Source: Xanthobacteraceae bacterium
Lineage (GTDB): Bacteria; Pseudomonadota; Alphaproteobacteria; Rhizobiales; Xanthobacteraceae
Reading direction: 5' to 3'
NCBI GenBank assembly: GCA_029239875.1
Contig: JARBUD010000013.1
Location: forward strand, 1-64,000
DNA: 64,000 bases
Below are positions 45,587 through 57,112 of the stretch, piece after piece. How positions within the stretch are numbered: the first letter of the stretch is position 1; every line of letters begins with the position of its first letter. A model generated the notes under the pieces. It had not been told where the DNA came from, searched no databases, and was given only the letters and a program-made list of their open reading frames with translations. A program made the position numbers and the translations under genes.

Positions 45587-45811
45587 ATGGAAGCCCACGC
45601 GAACGGCGACGAGCTCCGGAAAATCCTGTGCCGGCTGGAGATGGGCATGGTGCTCACCATCCCGGACCGCTGGCTCGACCGCAACATCACCGGCACCCGC
45701 GTGAGCCGCGCCTTGCTGGTGGAGGAGATCGCCCAGAAGTTCCACTGCGTCTGCCACCAGGAGATGGACGGCGTGCGCTTCGAGCGCCAGGGCTTCCCGT
45801 TCACCGGCTGA
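45587..45811 (+). CDS. Small conserved-looking protein of unknown function
   Basis: 74 residues. I do not recognise the family. It has no signal peptide or membrane segment. The middle GMVLTIPDRWLDRNITGTRVSRALLVEEIAQKFHCVCHQ is well structured, with a CVCH motif that could bind a metal. ATG 45587 is preceded by GGAGCGA; GTG 45569 overlapping the rpe stop is the alternative. Third-position GC is as high as in its neighbours, and it lies in line between rpe and purB, so I believe it is coding. Confidence 0.7.
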   Translation: MEAHANGDELRKILCRLEMGMVLTIPDRWLDRNITGTRVSRALLVEEIAQKFHCVCHQEMDGVRFERQGFPFTG

Positions 45812-45885
45812 AGCGCGCGGGATTTGTCCCGCCTCCGTCGATCTGCTAGAGCGCGGGCCATCGTCGCAAGCCGAAAGAGCCGCCC

Positions 45886-47193
<1,308 letters not shown>

Positions 47194-47202
47194 AGAAGAG
47201 GG

Positions 47203-47910
47203 TCAGAAGCGCCGGCCGAAGCCGCCGCCGCTGCGGACGAACATCGGACGGCCGCCGAAGCCACCCGCGCGGAAGGCGGGGCCGCGGAAGCCGCCGGCGC
47301 GGTAGACCGGACCGCGGAAGCGCGGACCGCCGCCCCAATAGGCCGGCCGGCCGCGCCAGCCGGGACGAGCGGCCCATCCGGGACGATTCCACCCCGGACG
47401 GTTCCAGCCAGGACGGCCGGCCCAACCGGGACGATTCCAGCCGGGGCGATTCCAGCCGGGACGGTTCCAGCCCGGGCCCCAATAGCCGCCGCGCCAATAG
47501 GCACGCCGCCAGCCCGGACCCCAGCCCCAGCCAGGACCCCAGCCCCAGCCCGGGCCATAGCCCCAGCCCCAGCCGTCGTCCCAGGCCGAGCCGACCGCCG
47601 CGCCCAGCGCGAAGGCGCCGACGCCGAGGGCGACGTCATCGGCATAGTTGGGGGTGACGACGACGCTGGTGCCGCCGCCGGCGATGAAGCTGGCGCTGAC
47701 CCAGCCGCCGCCGACGCGGCACCAGTTGCCGGTGCAGCCGCCCACGCTCACGCGGGCGCCCGCCGGCAGCGAGCCGATGACGGCATAGTTCGTTCCCGGT
47801 CCGCTGCGGACATTCACCGTATTGGTGATCACCGCCGCGGATGCCGCATTCACGACGCTGCCGGCGACCAGAAGGCCGGCGGCCAGCGCCAACGACTTCA
47901 CGAGACTCAT
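47203..47910 (-). CDS. Secreted SH3-domain protein with RPGWN repeats
   Basis: 235 residues. Signal peptide (VKSLALAAGLLVAGSVVNAASA), one bacterial SH3 domain (ITNTVNVRSGPGTNYAVIGSLPAGARVSVGGCTGNWCRV), a GWGWGPGWGWGPGW stretch, then about seven RPGWN/RPGWA repeats and an Arg/Gly/Phe-rich tail. SH3b domains in secreted proteins often bind peptidoglycan. The repeat part is low-complexity and probably extended and sticky. ATG 47910 is favoured because AGGGAG is 6 nt upstream. Paralogue of the six-SH3 protein next door. Confidence 0.87.
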   Translation of the reverse strand: MSLVKSLALAAGLLVAGSVVNAASAAVITNTVNVRSGPGTNYAVIGSLPAGARVSVGGCTGNWCRVGGGWVSASFIAGGGTSVVVTPNYADDVALGVGAFALGAAVGSAWDDGWGWGYGPGWGWGPGWGWGPGWRRAYWRGGYWGPGWNRPGWNRPGWNRPGWAGRPGWNRPGWNRPGWAARPGWRGRPAYWGGGPRFRGPVYRAGGFRGPAFRAGGFGGRPMFVRSGGGFGRRF

Positions 47911-48036
47911 TTTCATCTCCCTAAAGGCGCATGAAGCGCCCCGGTCGTCGCCTGGGCGGCCGGGTCTTGATCTTCGAAGGCAACCACGTCCGGCGGAATT
48001 GGTTGCATCACCTATCCGCGCGCGGGGCGACGGAGA

Positions 48037-51000
48037 TCACCAGATGCCCGCGCGCGGCTGCCAGACCACTGGTCGGCCGGCATATTCCGGGCCCTCGGCA
48101 TAGGGGCCCGGCCAGCGCGGGCCAATGCCATAGTACCAGCTCGCGGCCTGCGGCAGGCGCCCCTCGCCGCGGCGCGACCAGTAGTAGTTGCCACGCCGGT
48201 CGCCGCGATAGGCGCGCGTCGGATAGCCGGGATGGACGTTCCAGAAGGTGGTGCGCCCGCCCCAATAGCTCGGCCGCGCGCCCCAGTTGGACGGGATGTT
48301 GCGCCCGTGCAGCCCCGGCCCCCAGTAGCCCGGGCCCCAGCTCGTGCGCCAGTTGGTCCAGCCGAGGCCGCGGCCATAGCCGCCCCAGTTGCTTTCGATG
48401 CCGCCCAGCGTATCGACCACCGGCAGGCTGGCGGCGGTGGCAACATAGTCGCCCTGCGGATAGGCCTCCACCGGAGTGGCGGCATAGGCCGGCGCAGCGA
48501 CAAGCGACGGATCGACAAAGGCGGCGTTGGAATAGTCGCCGCCGGAGACGACCGCCGGCCGCGCCAGCAGGGTGCCGGCATCGGCGCCATCGAGATGGCG
48601 GGCGCTGACATAGCCATACTGCGTCTGGCACCAGCTGCCCGCGCAGCCCACCACGTTCACCGGCGAACCCGCCGGCAGCGTGCCGAGCACCTCATAGGAC
48701 GTGCCGGGGCCGCTGCGCACATTGAGGTTCGAGGCAGTGGTCGCGGTGTAGCCGCCGGCCGCGTCCAGCGCGGCACCCGGCGCGCCGAGATAACGCGGCG
48801 CCTGCGAGGGCGAGATCGGCACGATGCCCATATTGTTGCCGAGCGGATAGTTGCGCGCCGCCGGGACGGACTGCGTGCGGCGATAATTGGTGCCGCTGCC
48901 GGCGGGCACGGCGCCCGGCAGGGTGCCGGCCTGGCCGAGCACCGCGCCGGCGAAGGCACCCTGGTTGATGTGGCGGGCGCTGACATAGCCGTACTGCGTC
49001 TGGCACCAGCTTCCCGTGCAGTTCACGATATTGACCGACGATCCCGCCGGCAGCGTGCCGAGCACGCCGTAGCGGACGCCGGGTCCGCCGCGCACATTCA
49101 CATTGGCCGTGGTCGTCGCCGTGCCCGCCGCGCCATAGGCGGCGCCGGCCGAGGGCGCATAGGCGCGCCCCGCCGTCGGATAGCCGAGCGCTGCGGCGCC
49201 GGCGACCTGGGGCGTCGGGCGGGCATAGCCGCCGGCCGGCGTGTAGCCCGTAGCGCCGCCCGCTGCATAGCCGCCCTGCACGCCGGAGCCCGGTGCGCCA
49301 TAGCCCATCGCCGCCTGCGTCGCCGCGTTCCAGGCGATGGAATCGCGCGTCTGCGAGCCCGGCACAAGCGGCTGCGCCTGCGAGGTCAGCACCTGCTGCA
49401 CCGGGCCGCGCGAGAGCAGGTAGATGCTGATGTAGCCTTCATTGGTCTGGCACCAGGCATTGGCGCAGTTCGTCACCTCGACCTTGGTGAAGTCGGGCAG
49501 CGTCTTGGTGACGGGATAGTCGACGCCGGGGCCGCTGCGCACATTGGTGGTGCCGATCGTGGTGCGCGGCCCCGCCATGGTGGTGTTGCTGCCGGGATGG
49601 TCCTCGGCCGGATCATGCGCACCCGCCGGCCGCGTGGGGGTGCCGGCCGCCGGAGCGGCGCCATAGCCGAGCGCCGCCGCGCCGGCGACCGGCGCGGTGC
49701 GCGGCGCGGCGGGCGCGGCATAGGTGGGGGCGGCATAGGTGGGGGCGGCATAGGTGGGGGCGGCATAGGCCGGGGCGCGCGGAATCGCGGCGGCGCTGTT
49801 GTAGGGCTGCCGGTAATTGGTGCCCGTATTGGCATAGGCCGGCGCGGCCCCGGGGGCGACGCCGGTATAGCCCGCGCCGCCAAAACCCGCCCCGCCAAAG
49901 CCCGCGCCCTGCGACAGCAGCCGCGCACTGATGTAGCCGTACTGCGTCTGGCACCAGCTGCCGGAGCAGCCGACCACGTTCACCGGCGAGCCCGCCGGCA
50001 GCGTGCCAAGCACGCCATAGCGGACGCCCGGACCGCCGCGCACATTGGCATTGGCCGTCGTCGTCGCGCTGCCGCCGGCGCCGTAGGCCGCGCCAGCCGC
50101 GGGCGCGTAGCCACGCGCCGTGGGTGCATAGGTGCCGGCCAGTTGCGGCAGCGGGCGGGCAAGATTGGCGGCGGGAAGGCGCGGCGCGCCGACGGGCGCA
50201 TAGGCGCCGGCGGCGACGCCCGCCGCATAGCCGCCCTGCACGCCGGAGCCCGGCGCGCCATAGCCCATCGCCGCCTGCGTCGCCGCGTTCCAGGCGATGG
50301 AATCGCGCGTCTGCGAGCCCGGCACGCGCGGCTGCGCTTCCGAGGTCAGCACCTGCTGCACCGGGCCGCGCGAGAGCAGGTAGATACTGATGTAGCCTTC
50401 ATTGGTCTGGCACCAGGCATTGGCGCAGTTGGTCACCTCGACCTTGGTGAAGTCGGGCAGGGTCTTGGTGATGGGGTAGTCGACGCCGGGACCGCTGCGC
50501 ACATTGGTGGTGCCGATCGTGGTGCGCGGCCCCGCCATGGTGGTGTTGCTGCCGGGATGATCCTCGGCCGGATCATGCGCGCCCGCCGGCCGCGTGGGGG
50601 CCGTGCCAGCCACCGCCGGGGGCGTTCCATAGCCGAGCGCCGCGGCGCCGGCGACCGGAGCGGCATAGGCCGGCGCGCGGGCGAGTGCCGCGGCGGCCGC
50701 GGCGTTATAGGGCTGGCGGTAGTTCGTGCCCGTGCCGGCATAGGCCGGCGCATAGCCGGGGGCGAGGCCGGCAAGACCCGCCGCGCCCAATCCTGCCGCG
50801 CCGTAGCCCGTAGCTCCCTGCCCGAGCAGGCCCGCACTGATGTAGCCGTACTGCGTCTGGCACCAGTTGCCGGTGCAGGCGATCACATCGACCGGCGAGC
50901 CGGCGGGCAGCGTGCCGAGCACGCCATAGGCGGTGCCGGGACCGCTGCGCACATTGGCATTGGTCGTCGTCGTCGACGGCCATGCGCCGGCGACGAGCGT

Positions 51001-51051
51001 CCCCGCGACCACCAGCCCCGACGCCAGCGCGAGCGATGTCCTGATCCGCAT
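48037..51051 (-). CDS. Large secreted protein with six bacterial SH3 domains
   Basis: About 1,004 residues after moving the start to ATG 51051, which has GGGGAGA upstream and begins the signal peptide RIRTSLALASGLVVAGTLVAGA. Six SH3b domains follow, each with NVRxGPGxxY and a CxxxxWCQT motif. Domains 1, 3, 5 and 6 share the form TLPAGSPV...GSWCQTQYGY; domains 2 and 4 share TLPDFTKVEVTNCANAWCQTNEGY. Linkers are Ala/Gly/Tyr/Pro-rich with PTYAAPTYAAPTYAA repeats. The last ~120 residues are Trp/Gly/Arg-rich. Probably a cell-wall-binding envelope protein. Internal DNA repeats show recent domain duplication. Confidence 0.88.
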   Translation of the reverse strand: MRIRTSLALASGLVVAGTLVAGAWPSTTTTNANVRSGPGTAYGVLGTLPAGSPVDVIACTGNWCQTQYGYISAGLLGQGATGYGAAGLGAAGLAGLAPGYAPAYAGTGTNYRQPYNAAAAAALARAPAYAAPVAGAAALGYGTPPAVAGTAPTRPAGAHDPAEDHPGSNTTMAGPRTTIGTTNVRSGPGVDYPITKTLPDFTKVEVTNCANAWCQTNEGYISIYLLSRGPVQQVLTSEAQPRVPGSQTRDSIAWNAATQAAMGYGAPGSGVQGGYAAGVAAGAYAPVGAPRLPAANLARPLPQLAGTYAPTARGYAPAAGAAYGAGGSATTTANANVRGGPGVRYGVLGTLPAGSPVNVVGCSGSWCQTQYGYISARLLSQGAGFGGAGFGGAGYTGVAPGAAPAYANTGTNYRQPYNSAAAIPRAPAYAAPTYAAPTYAAPTYAAPAAPRTAPVAGAAALGYGAAPAAGTPTRPAGAHDPAEDHPGSNTTMAGPRTTIGTTNVRSGPGVDYPVTKTLPDFTKVEVTNCANAWCQTNEGYISIYLLSRGPVQQVLTSQAQPLVPGSQTRDSIAWNAATQAAMGYGAPGSGVQGGYAAGGATGYTPAGGYARPTPQVAGAAALGYPTAGRAYAPSAGAAYGAAGTATTTANVNVRGGPGVRYGVLGTLPAGSSVNIVNCTGSWCQTQYGYVSARHINQGAFAGAVLGQAGTLPGAVPAGSGTNYRRTQSVPAARNYPLGNNMGIVPISPSQAPRYLGAPGAALDAAGGYTATTASNLNVRSGPGTSYEVLGTLPAGSPVNVVGCAGSWCQTQYGYVSARHLDGADAGTLLARPAVVSGGDYSNAAFVDPSLVAAPAYAATPVEAYPQGDYVATAASLPVVDTLGGIESNWGGYGRGLGWTNWRTSWGPGYWGPGLHGRNIPSNWGARPSYWGGRTTFWNVHPGYPTRAYRGDRRGNYYWSRRGEGRLPQAASWYYGIGPRWPGPYAEGPEYAGRPVVWQPRAGIW
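49261..50600. repeat. Internal duplication in the six-SH3 gene (two copies, 960 bp apart)
   Basis: 49261-49640 and 50221-50600 align without gaps at an offset of exactly 960 bp. I count about 14 differences in ~380 positions. The flanking SH3 domains also align but less well, so the unit is an SH3 pair plus linker of ~960 bp. Confidence 0.92.
49718..49772. repeat. 15-bp tandem repeat (PTYAA codons)
   Basis: GGCATAGGTGGGGGC occurs three times in tandem plus a partial fourth. It encodes the Pro-Thr-Tyr-Ala-Ala repeats of the linker before SH3 domain 4. Confidence 0.88.
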
Positions 51052-51244
51052 CGGCTTCTCCCCACCGTCGCCTACCGTCATGGACGGCAACGGCCAGGGT
51101 CAGGGATGCCTCGAAAGCGGAAGTTTCGCAATAAAATGGGTGGAAAATGGTTGCCAAGGTGCAACCAGCATGCTTGCCGCGCCCGATGATTCGGGGCGAG
51201 GCCGGCCGCGTGCCGCGGCGGCGCAGGCGTCAGAACCTCAGGCG

Positions 51245-51568
51245 TCAGGCCTGGCTCTTCAGCGACTTGACCGCTTCTTCCAGCAGTTCGTCCATGGTCC
51301 GGCGGATGCGGTGCTCGGAGACGTCCACACCCTTGGCCTCGAAATCGGCCTTCAGCTTGCGGAACACGTCCTCGTCGCCGCCCTCCTCGAGGTCGGCCTC
51401 GATGAGCGCCAGCGCATAGGCGTCGACGTCGGTGCCGGAAAGGCCCAGCTTGTCCGCCGCCCACAGGGCGAGCGCCTTGTTGCGGCGCGCCTGGGCCTTG
51501 AATTTCAAGGCTTCGTCGTGGGCGTACTTGGCTTCGAACGCGTCTTCGCGGTCGTTGAACGTGCTCAT
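51245..51568 (-). CDS. DUF1476 protein, zeta-subunit inhibitor of F1-ATPase
   Basis: 107 residues: MSTFNDREDAFEAKYAHDEALKFKAQARRNKALALWAADKLGLSG. This is the alphaproteobacterial zeta subunit, which inserts its N-terminal helix into F1FO-ATP synthase to stop ATP hydrolysis. The four-helix remainder is present. ATG 51568 starts the family's normal N-terminus; the track adds 5 residues. Divergent from purC. A TTGATT/GATAAT pair upstream may be its promoter. Confidence 0.95.
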   Translation of the reverse strand: MSTFNDREDAFEAKYAHDEALKFKAQARRNKALALWAADKLGLSGTDVDAYALALIEADLEEGGDEDVFRKLKADFEAKGVDVSEHRIRRTMDELLEEAVKSLKSQA

Positions 51569-51881
51569 AAGTGCTCGCCCCATGTCTCGGTAAATTGCGG
51601 GCTTGATTATCCTGCCCCCGCACCCAAATCAACGCCGACGAGACATCTTGCCGGCCCCTACGTCAATGTGACGCTCATGTCGCCAGTGCTGGCCTGCCGC
51701 GCGCGGTGCCGTTTGTATCCGCTCCCCCGATCGGCTAGTGTCCGGCCGTGGGCGCTGGTGCCATGCGAGACGAATCGTCAGAGCGCGAGCAGATCGCGCA
51801 GAAGTGCGGCGCCCCAGCCGTTAACCCGGAACCGAAGCCCCGGCACCCTAAATGGACTTCCTCAACCGACGGTACCCACCC
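51569..51881. promoter_or_regulatory. Divergent region DUF1476 / purC
   Basis: 313 bp with no convincing gene. For DUF1476, TTGATT (51632-51627, minus) and GATAAT (51611-51606) are 15 bp apart, a plausible though short-spaced promoter. For purC I cannot name boxes. No purine riboswitch is recognised. Confidence 0.4.
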
Positions 51882-52661
51882 ATGAGCCGCCGCCGCCGCA
51901 TTTATGAAGGTAAGGCGAAGGTCCTCTATGAGGGCCCCGAGCCAGGCACGCTGATCCAGCACTTCAAGGACGACGCCACTGCCTTCAACAACAAGAAGCA
52001 CGACGTCATCGACGGCAAAGGCGTGCTGAACAACCGCATCTCGGAATATGTCTTCCTGAAGCTCAACGAGATCGGTGTCCCCACGCATTTCATCAAGCGG
52101 CTGAACATGCGCGAGCAGCTCATCCGCGAGGTCGAGATCATTCCGCTCGAAGTCGTCGTGCGCAACGTCGCCGCCGGCTCGCTGTCGAGCCGCCTCGGTA
52201 TCGAGGAAGGCACCCAGCTCCCGCGCTCGATCATCGAGTTCTATTACAAGAACGACCAGCTCGGCGACCCGATGGTCTCCGAGGAGCACATCACGGCGTT
52301 CGGCTGGGCCACCACCCAGGAGATCGACGACATCATCGCGCTGGCGATCCGCGTGAACGACTTCCTCTCCGGCCTGTTCCTCGGCGTCGGCATCCGCCTC
52401 GTCGACTTCAAGATGGAATGCGGCCGGCTGTGGGAAAACGACATGATGCGGATCGTCGTCGCCGACGAGATCAGCCCGGATTCCTGCCGCCTGTGGGACA
52501 TCAAGTCGAACGACAAGCTCGACAAGGACCGCTTCCGTCGCGACCTCGGCGGCCTCGTCGAGGCCTATTCGGAAGTCGCCCGCCGGCTCGGTATCATGTC
52601 CGAGAACGAGCGGCTGCAGTCGAGCGGCCCGGTGCTGGTGAAGTCCGAGCCCGAGAAGTGA
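51882..52661 (+). CDS. purC: SAICAR synthetase
   Basis: Joins CAIR and aspartate with ATP in purine synthesis. 259 residues: [34 protein letters not shown] at the N-terminus, [21 protein letters not shown], and the signature-type [12 protein letters not shown]...[14 protein letters not shown] (here VADEISPDS). ATG 51882 gives the usual N-terminus; ATG 51852 would add ten residues. First gene of purC-purS-(coiled coil)-purQ-purL-bolA-grxD. A terminator-like hairpin follows, before purS. Confidence 0.97.
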   Translation: MSRRRRIYEGKAKVLYEGPEPGTLIQHFKDDATAFNNKKHDVIDGKGVLNNRISEYVFLKLNEIGVPTHFIKRLNMREQLIREVEIIPLEVVVRNVAAGSLSSRLGIEEGTQLPRSIIEFYYKNDQLGDPMVSEEHITAFGWATTQEIDDIIALAIRVNDFLSGLFLGVGIRLVDFKMECGRLWENDMMRIVVADEISPDSCRLWDIKSNDKLDKDRFRRDLGGLVEAYSEVARRLGIMSENERLQSSGPVLVKSEPEK

Positions 52662-52739
52662 GGCTGGATGGCCCGTTGCGCCTGCTTCGGGTCAGCCATC
52701 CACATTCGCGCATTGAGCCGTTCGCGGCCAGATGATAGG

Positions 52740-52768
52740 CGGGGGCCGCAAAGCCCCCGTTTCTATTT
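52740..52768 (+). terminator. Terminator/attenuator between purC and purS
   Basis: CGGGGGC / GCCCCCG, 7-bp stem with loop CGCAAA, then TTTCTATTT. It lies inside the pur cluster, so either purS has its own promoter or this attenuates read-through. Confidence 0.7.
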
Positions 52769-52804
52769 GCCCCGTTACCGTTTGCAGAGAACTAGAGTGG
52801 TCCC

Positions 52805-53047
52805 ATGAAGGCGCGCGTCCTCGTCACCCTGAAATCCGCCGTGCTCGATCCGCAGGGCAAGGCGATCGAAGGCGCGCTGCGCTCGCTCGGCGTGCCGGGC
52901 GTGGCGAGCGTGCGCCAGGGCAAGGTGTTCGACGTCGAGCTCGACGGCAACGACCCCGCCAAGGCCGAGGCGACGCTGAAGGACGCCTGCGAGAAGCTGC
53001 TCGCCAACACGGTGATCGAGACCTACCGCATCGAGTTCGTCGGATGA
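52805..53047 (+). CDS. purS: FGAM synthase subunit PurS
   Basis: Small subunit that, as a dimer, bridges PurL and PurQ and helps channel ammonia in FGAM synthase. 80 residues: KARVLVTLKSAVLDPQGKAIEGALRSLGVPGVASVRQGKVFDVELDG...LLANTVIETYRIEFVG, matching the family end to end. Its presence shows a three-part FGAM synthase, consistent with the short PurL here. Confidence 0.97.
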   Translation: MKARVLVTLKSAVLDPQGKAIEGALRSLGVPGVASVRQGKVFDVELDGNDPAKAEATLKDACEKLLANTVIETYRIEFVG

Positions 53048-53072
53048 TATCCTCGCCTTCCGCAAGGAGACG

Positions 53073-53318
53073 GTGATCGCCATGGCCGAAGTCACCAACG
53101 AGCTGATCTACGAAGTGCTGAAGGCGATTCAGCGCGACGTCGCCGAAACCAGGCATTCGGTTTCCGAGGTGAAGGTAGAGCTCAATGCGATGCGCGGCCA
53201 TCTCATCGCCATGCAGCAGGACATTCACAACATCTACGCGACCCTGACGCGGCACGAGGTTCGCCTCGACCGCATCGAACGCCGCCTCGAACTGACTGAA
53301 AGCCCCTTCGCGCCATGA
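53073..53318 (+). CDS. Small coiled-coil protein within the pur operon
   Basis: 81 residues, almost entirely helical with heptads (IYEVLKAIQRDVAETRHSVSEVKVELNAMRGHLIAMQQDIHNIYATLTRHEVRLDRIERRLEL). I do not know a function. The fold is probably a parallel or antiparallel coiled-coil dimer. AAGGAG precedes two possible starts, GTG 53073 (close) and ATG 53082 (wide). Its stop overlaps purQ by four bases (ATGA), so purQ translation depends on it. Similar short heptad proteins are scattered in Hyphomicrobiales genomes. Confidence 0.8.
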   Translation: MIAMAEVTNELIYEVLKAIQRDVAETRHSVSEVKVELNAMRGHLIAMQQDIHNIYATLTRHEVRLDRIERRLELTESPFAP

Positions 53319-54013
53319 AATCCGCCGTCCTCGTCTTTCCCGGCTCCAACCGCGAGGGCGACGTCGCGCGTGCGCTCGAGCACGTCTCGGGCAGCAAGCC
53401 CGCGCTGGTCTGGCACGCCGACACCTCGCTTCCCGCCGGCACCGACCTCGTCGTGCTGCCCGGCGGCTTCTCCTATGGCGACTATCTGCGCTGCGGCGCC
53501 ATCGCCGCCCGCGCCGCCATCATGGACGCGGTGCGCGACCACGCCGCCCGCGGCGGGCTGGTGCTCGGCATCTGCAACGGCTTCCAGATCCTGTGCGAGA
53601 GCGGCCTGCTGCCCGGCGTGCTGGTGCGCAACGCCCGTCTGCGCTTCATCTGCCGCGAGGCGCTGCTCAAGGTCGAGCGCAACGACACGCCCTTCACCCG
53701 GCGCTATTCCAAGGGCGCCGTCGTCCGCTATCCCGTCGCGCATGGCGAGGGCAACTACACCGCCGACGCCGAGACGCTGAAGCGGCTGGAGGACGAGGGT
53801 CGCGTCGTGTTCCGCTATGTGATGGCGGACGGTCGGCGCGACGACACACAGGTGCTCAACGGCGCCGCCAACTCCATCGCCGGCATCATCTCCGAGAAGC
53901 TGAACGTGCTCGGCCTGATGCCGCACCCCGAGAACCATGTCGACCCGCTCGTCGGCCCGACCGATGGTCGAGCCATGTTCGAGAGCCTCGTCGGGGCGCT
54001 GGAGCGGGCGTGA
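53315..54013 (+). CDS. purQ: FGAM synthase glutaminase subunit PurQ
   Basis: Class I glutamine amidotransferase of 232 residues that supplies ammonia to PurL. Nucleophile Cys in LVLGICNGFQIL, His/Glu in GLMPHPENHVDP, and the family-specific PGGFSYGDYLRCGAIAA. Starts in an ATGA overlap with the coiled-coil gene. Confidence 0.98.
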   Translation: MKSAVLVFPGSNREGDVARALEHVSGSKPALVWHADTSLPAGTDLVVLPGGFSYGDYLRCGAIAARAAIMDAVRDHAARGGLVLGICNGFQILCESGLLPGVLVRNARLRFICREALLKVERNDTPFTRRYSKGAVVRYPVAHGEGNYTADAETLKRLEDEGRVVFRYVMADGRRDDTQVLNGAANSIAGIISEKLNVLGLMPHPENHVDPLVGPTDGRAMFESLVGALERA

Positions 54014-54064
54014 GCCTCGCGCCGCCCTCGCCCGCCCTGACCGAAAACAAATGACGGCCCGCGC

Positions 54065-56278
<2,214 letters not shown>

Positions 56279-56291
56279 GGGAGCGGAACCG

Positions 56292-56525
56292 ATGGCGATG
56301 GAAGCGGCCGAGATCGAGCGGCTGATCAGGGAGGGCCTGCCGGGCGCCTCCGTTGAGATCCGCGACCTTGCCGGCGACGGCAACCACTACGCCGCCACCG
56401 TCGTCTCGGAGAGCTTCCGCGGCAAGAGCCGGGTGCAGCAGCACCAGATGGTCTACGCGGCGCTGAAGGGCCAGATGGGCGGCATATTGCATGCCCTGGC
56501 GCTTCAGACCAATGTACCCGACTGA
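56292..56525 (+). CDS. BolA family protein
   Basis: 77 residues: EAAEIERLIREGLPGASVEIRDLAGDGNHYAATVVSESFRGKSRVQQHQMVYAALKGQMGG. The conserved His in the RVQQHQMVY segment can coordinate an Fe-S cluster with a monothiol glutaredoxin. IbaG/BolA2 type by its short N-terminus. Adjacent grxD is its usual partner in Fe-S cluster trafficking. GGGAGCGGA upstream of the ATG. Confidence 0.95.
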   Translation: MAMEAAEIERLIREGLPGASVEIRDLAGDGNHYAATVVSESFRGKSRVQQHQMVYAALKGQMGGILHALALQTNVPD

Positions 56526-56585
56526 AAGCGGCGCCTCGCGCCGCATCTCCAACTCGCGAGCCCCGCAAGGGCGAAGGGCACTGCC

Positions 56586-56924
56586 ATGAGCATCCACGAT
56601 TTCATCGACAGCCAGGTGAAGAGCAACGACGTCGTCGTCTTCATGAAGGGCACGCCGCAGTTCCCCATGTGCGGCTTCTCCGGCCAGGTGGCGCACATTA
56701 TGGGGCTGCTGGGCGTCGACTATAAGGGCATCAACGTGCTCGACTCCGACGAGATGCGTCAGGGGATCAAGGAGTACACCAACTGGCCGACCATCCCGCA
56801 GGTCTTCGTCAAGGGAGAGTTCGTCGGCGGCTGCGACATCGTGCGCGAGATGTACCAGTCCGGCGAGCTGCAGACGCTGCTGGAAGAGAAGGGCGTCGTC
56901 GTTATGGGCCGCGCCACGGCCTGA
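56586..56924 (+). CDS. grxD: Monothiol glutaredoxin, Grx4 family
   Basis: 112 residues with the active motif CGFS ([12 protein letters not shown]), the [17 protein letters not shown] glutathione-binding part and a C-terminal helix. It carries [2Fe-2S] clusters as a homodimer or as a heterodimer with BolA. Last gene of the pur-bolA-grxD cluster. A family-A repeat follows. Confidence 0.97.
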   Translation: MSIHDFIDSQVKSNDVVVFMKGTPQFPMCGFSGQVAHIMGLLGVDYKGINVLDSDEMRQGIKEYTNWPTIPQVFVKGEFVGGCDIVREMYQSGELQTLLEEKGVVVMGRATA

Positions 56925-56950
56925 GGCCATCGCCCGGCCGATAGGGCGCC

Positions 56951-57058
56951 CTCATCCTGAGGTGCTCGCGCAGCGAGCCTCGAAGGATGGTCGCCATAGT
57001 GCACCCGGACGAGCATCCTTCGAGGCCCGGCCAAGGGCCGGGCACCTCAGGATGAGGT
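56951..57058. repeat. Family A paired palindromic repeat, copy A4
   Basis: Modules at about 56951-56990 (inner stem GCTCGCGCAGCGAGC) and 57013-57058 (inner stem CCCGGCCAAGGGCCGGG), inverted. It fills the gap between grxD and the next gene. Confidence 0.85.
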
Positions 57059-57112
57059 CGGACCTTCCATTCGGGCCGTACGCGGCCCGAACCTATTGGC
57101 AGAGGAGACCGC

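Noticed and set aside
49718-49772. Short regular repeats as a CRISPR array
   Set aside because: The 15-bp units are in-frame codons for PTYAA within an SH3 protein linker. There are no spacers, and no cas genes are in the window.
48232-51189. 985-aa plus-strand ORF opposite the six-SH3 gene
   Set aside because: It also looks repetitive, but only because the SH3 gene beneath it is. The minus strand has a signal peptide, an SD and six SH3 domains; the plus strand is Arg/Ala/Gly/His with none.
51569-51881. Purine riboswitch before purC
   Set aside because: The conserved purine-aptamer core was not found; the gap shows only promoter-like words.
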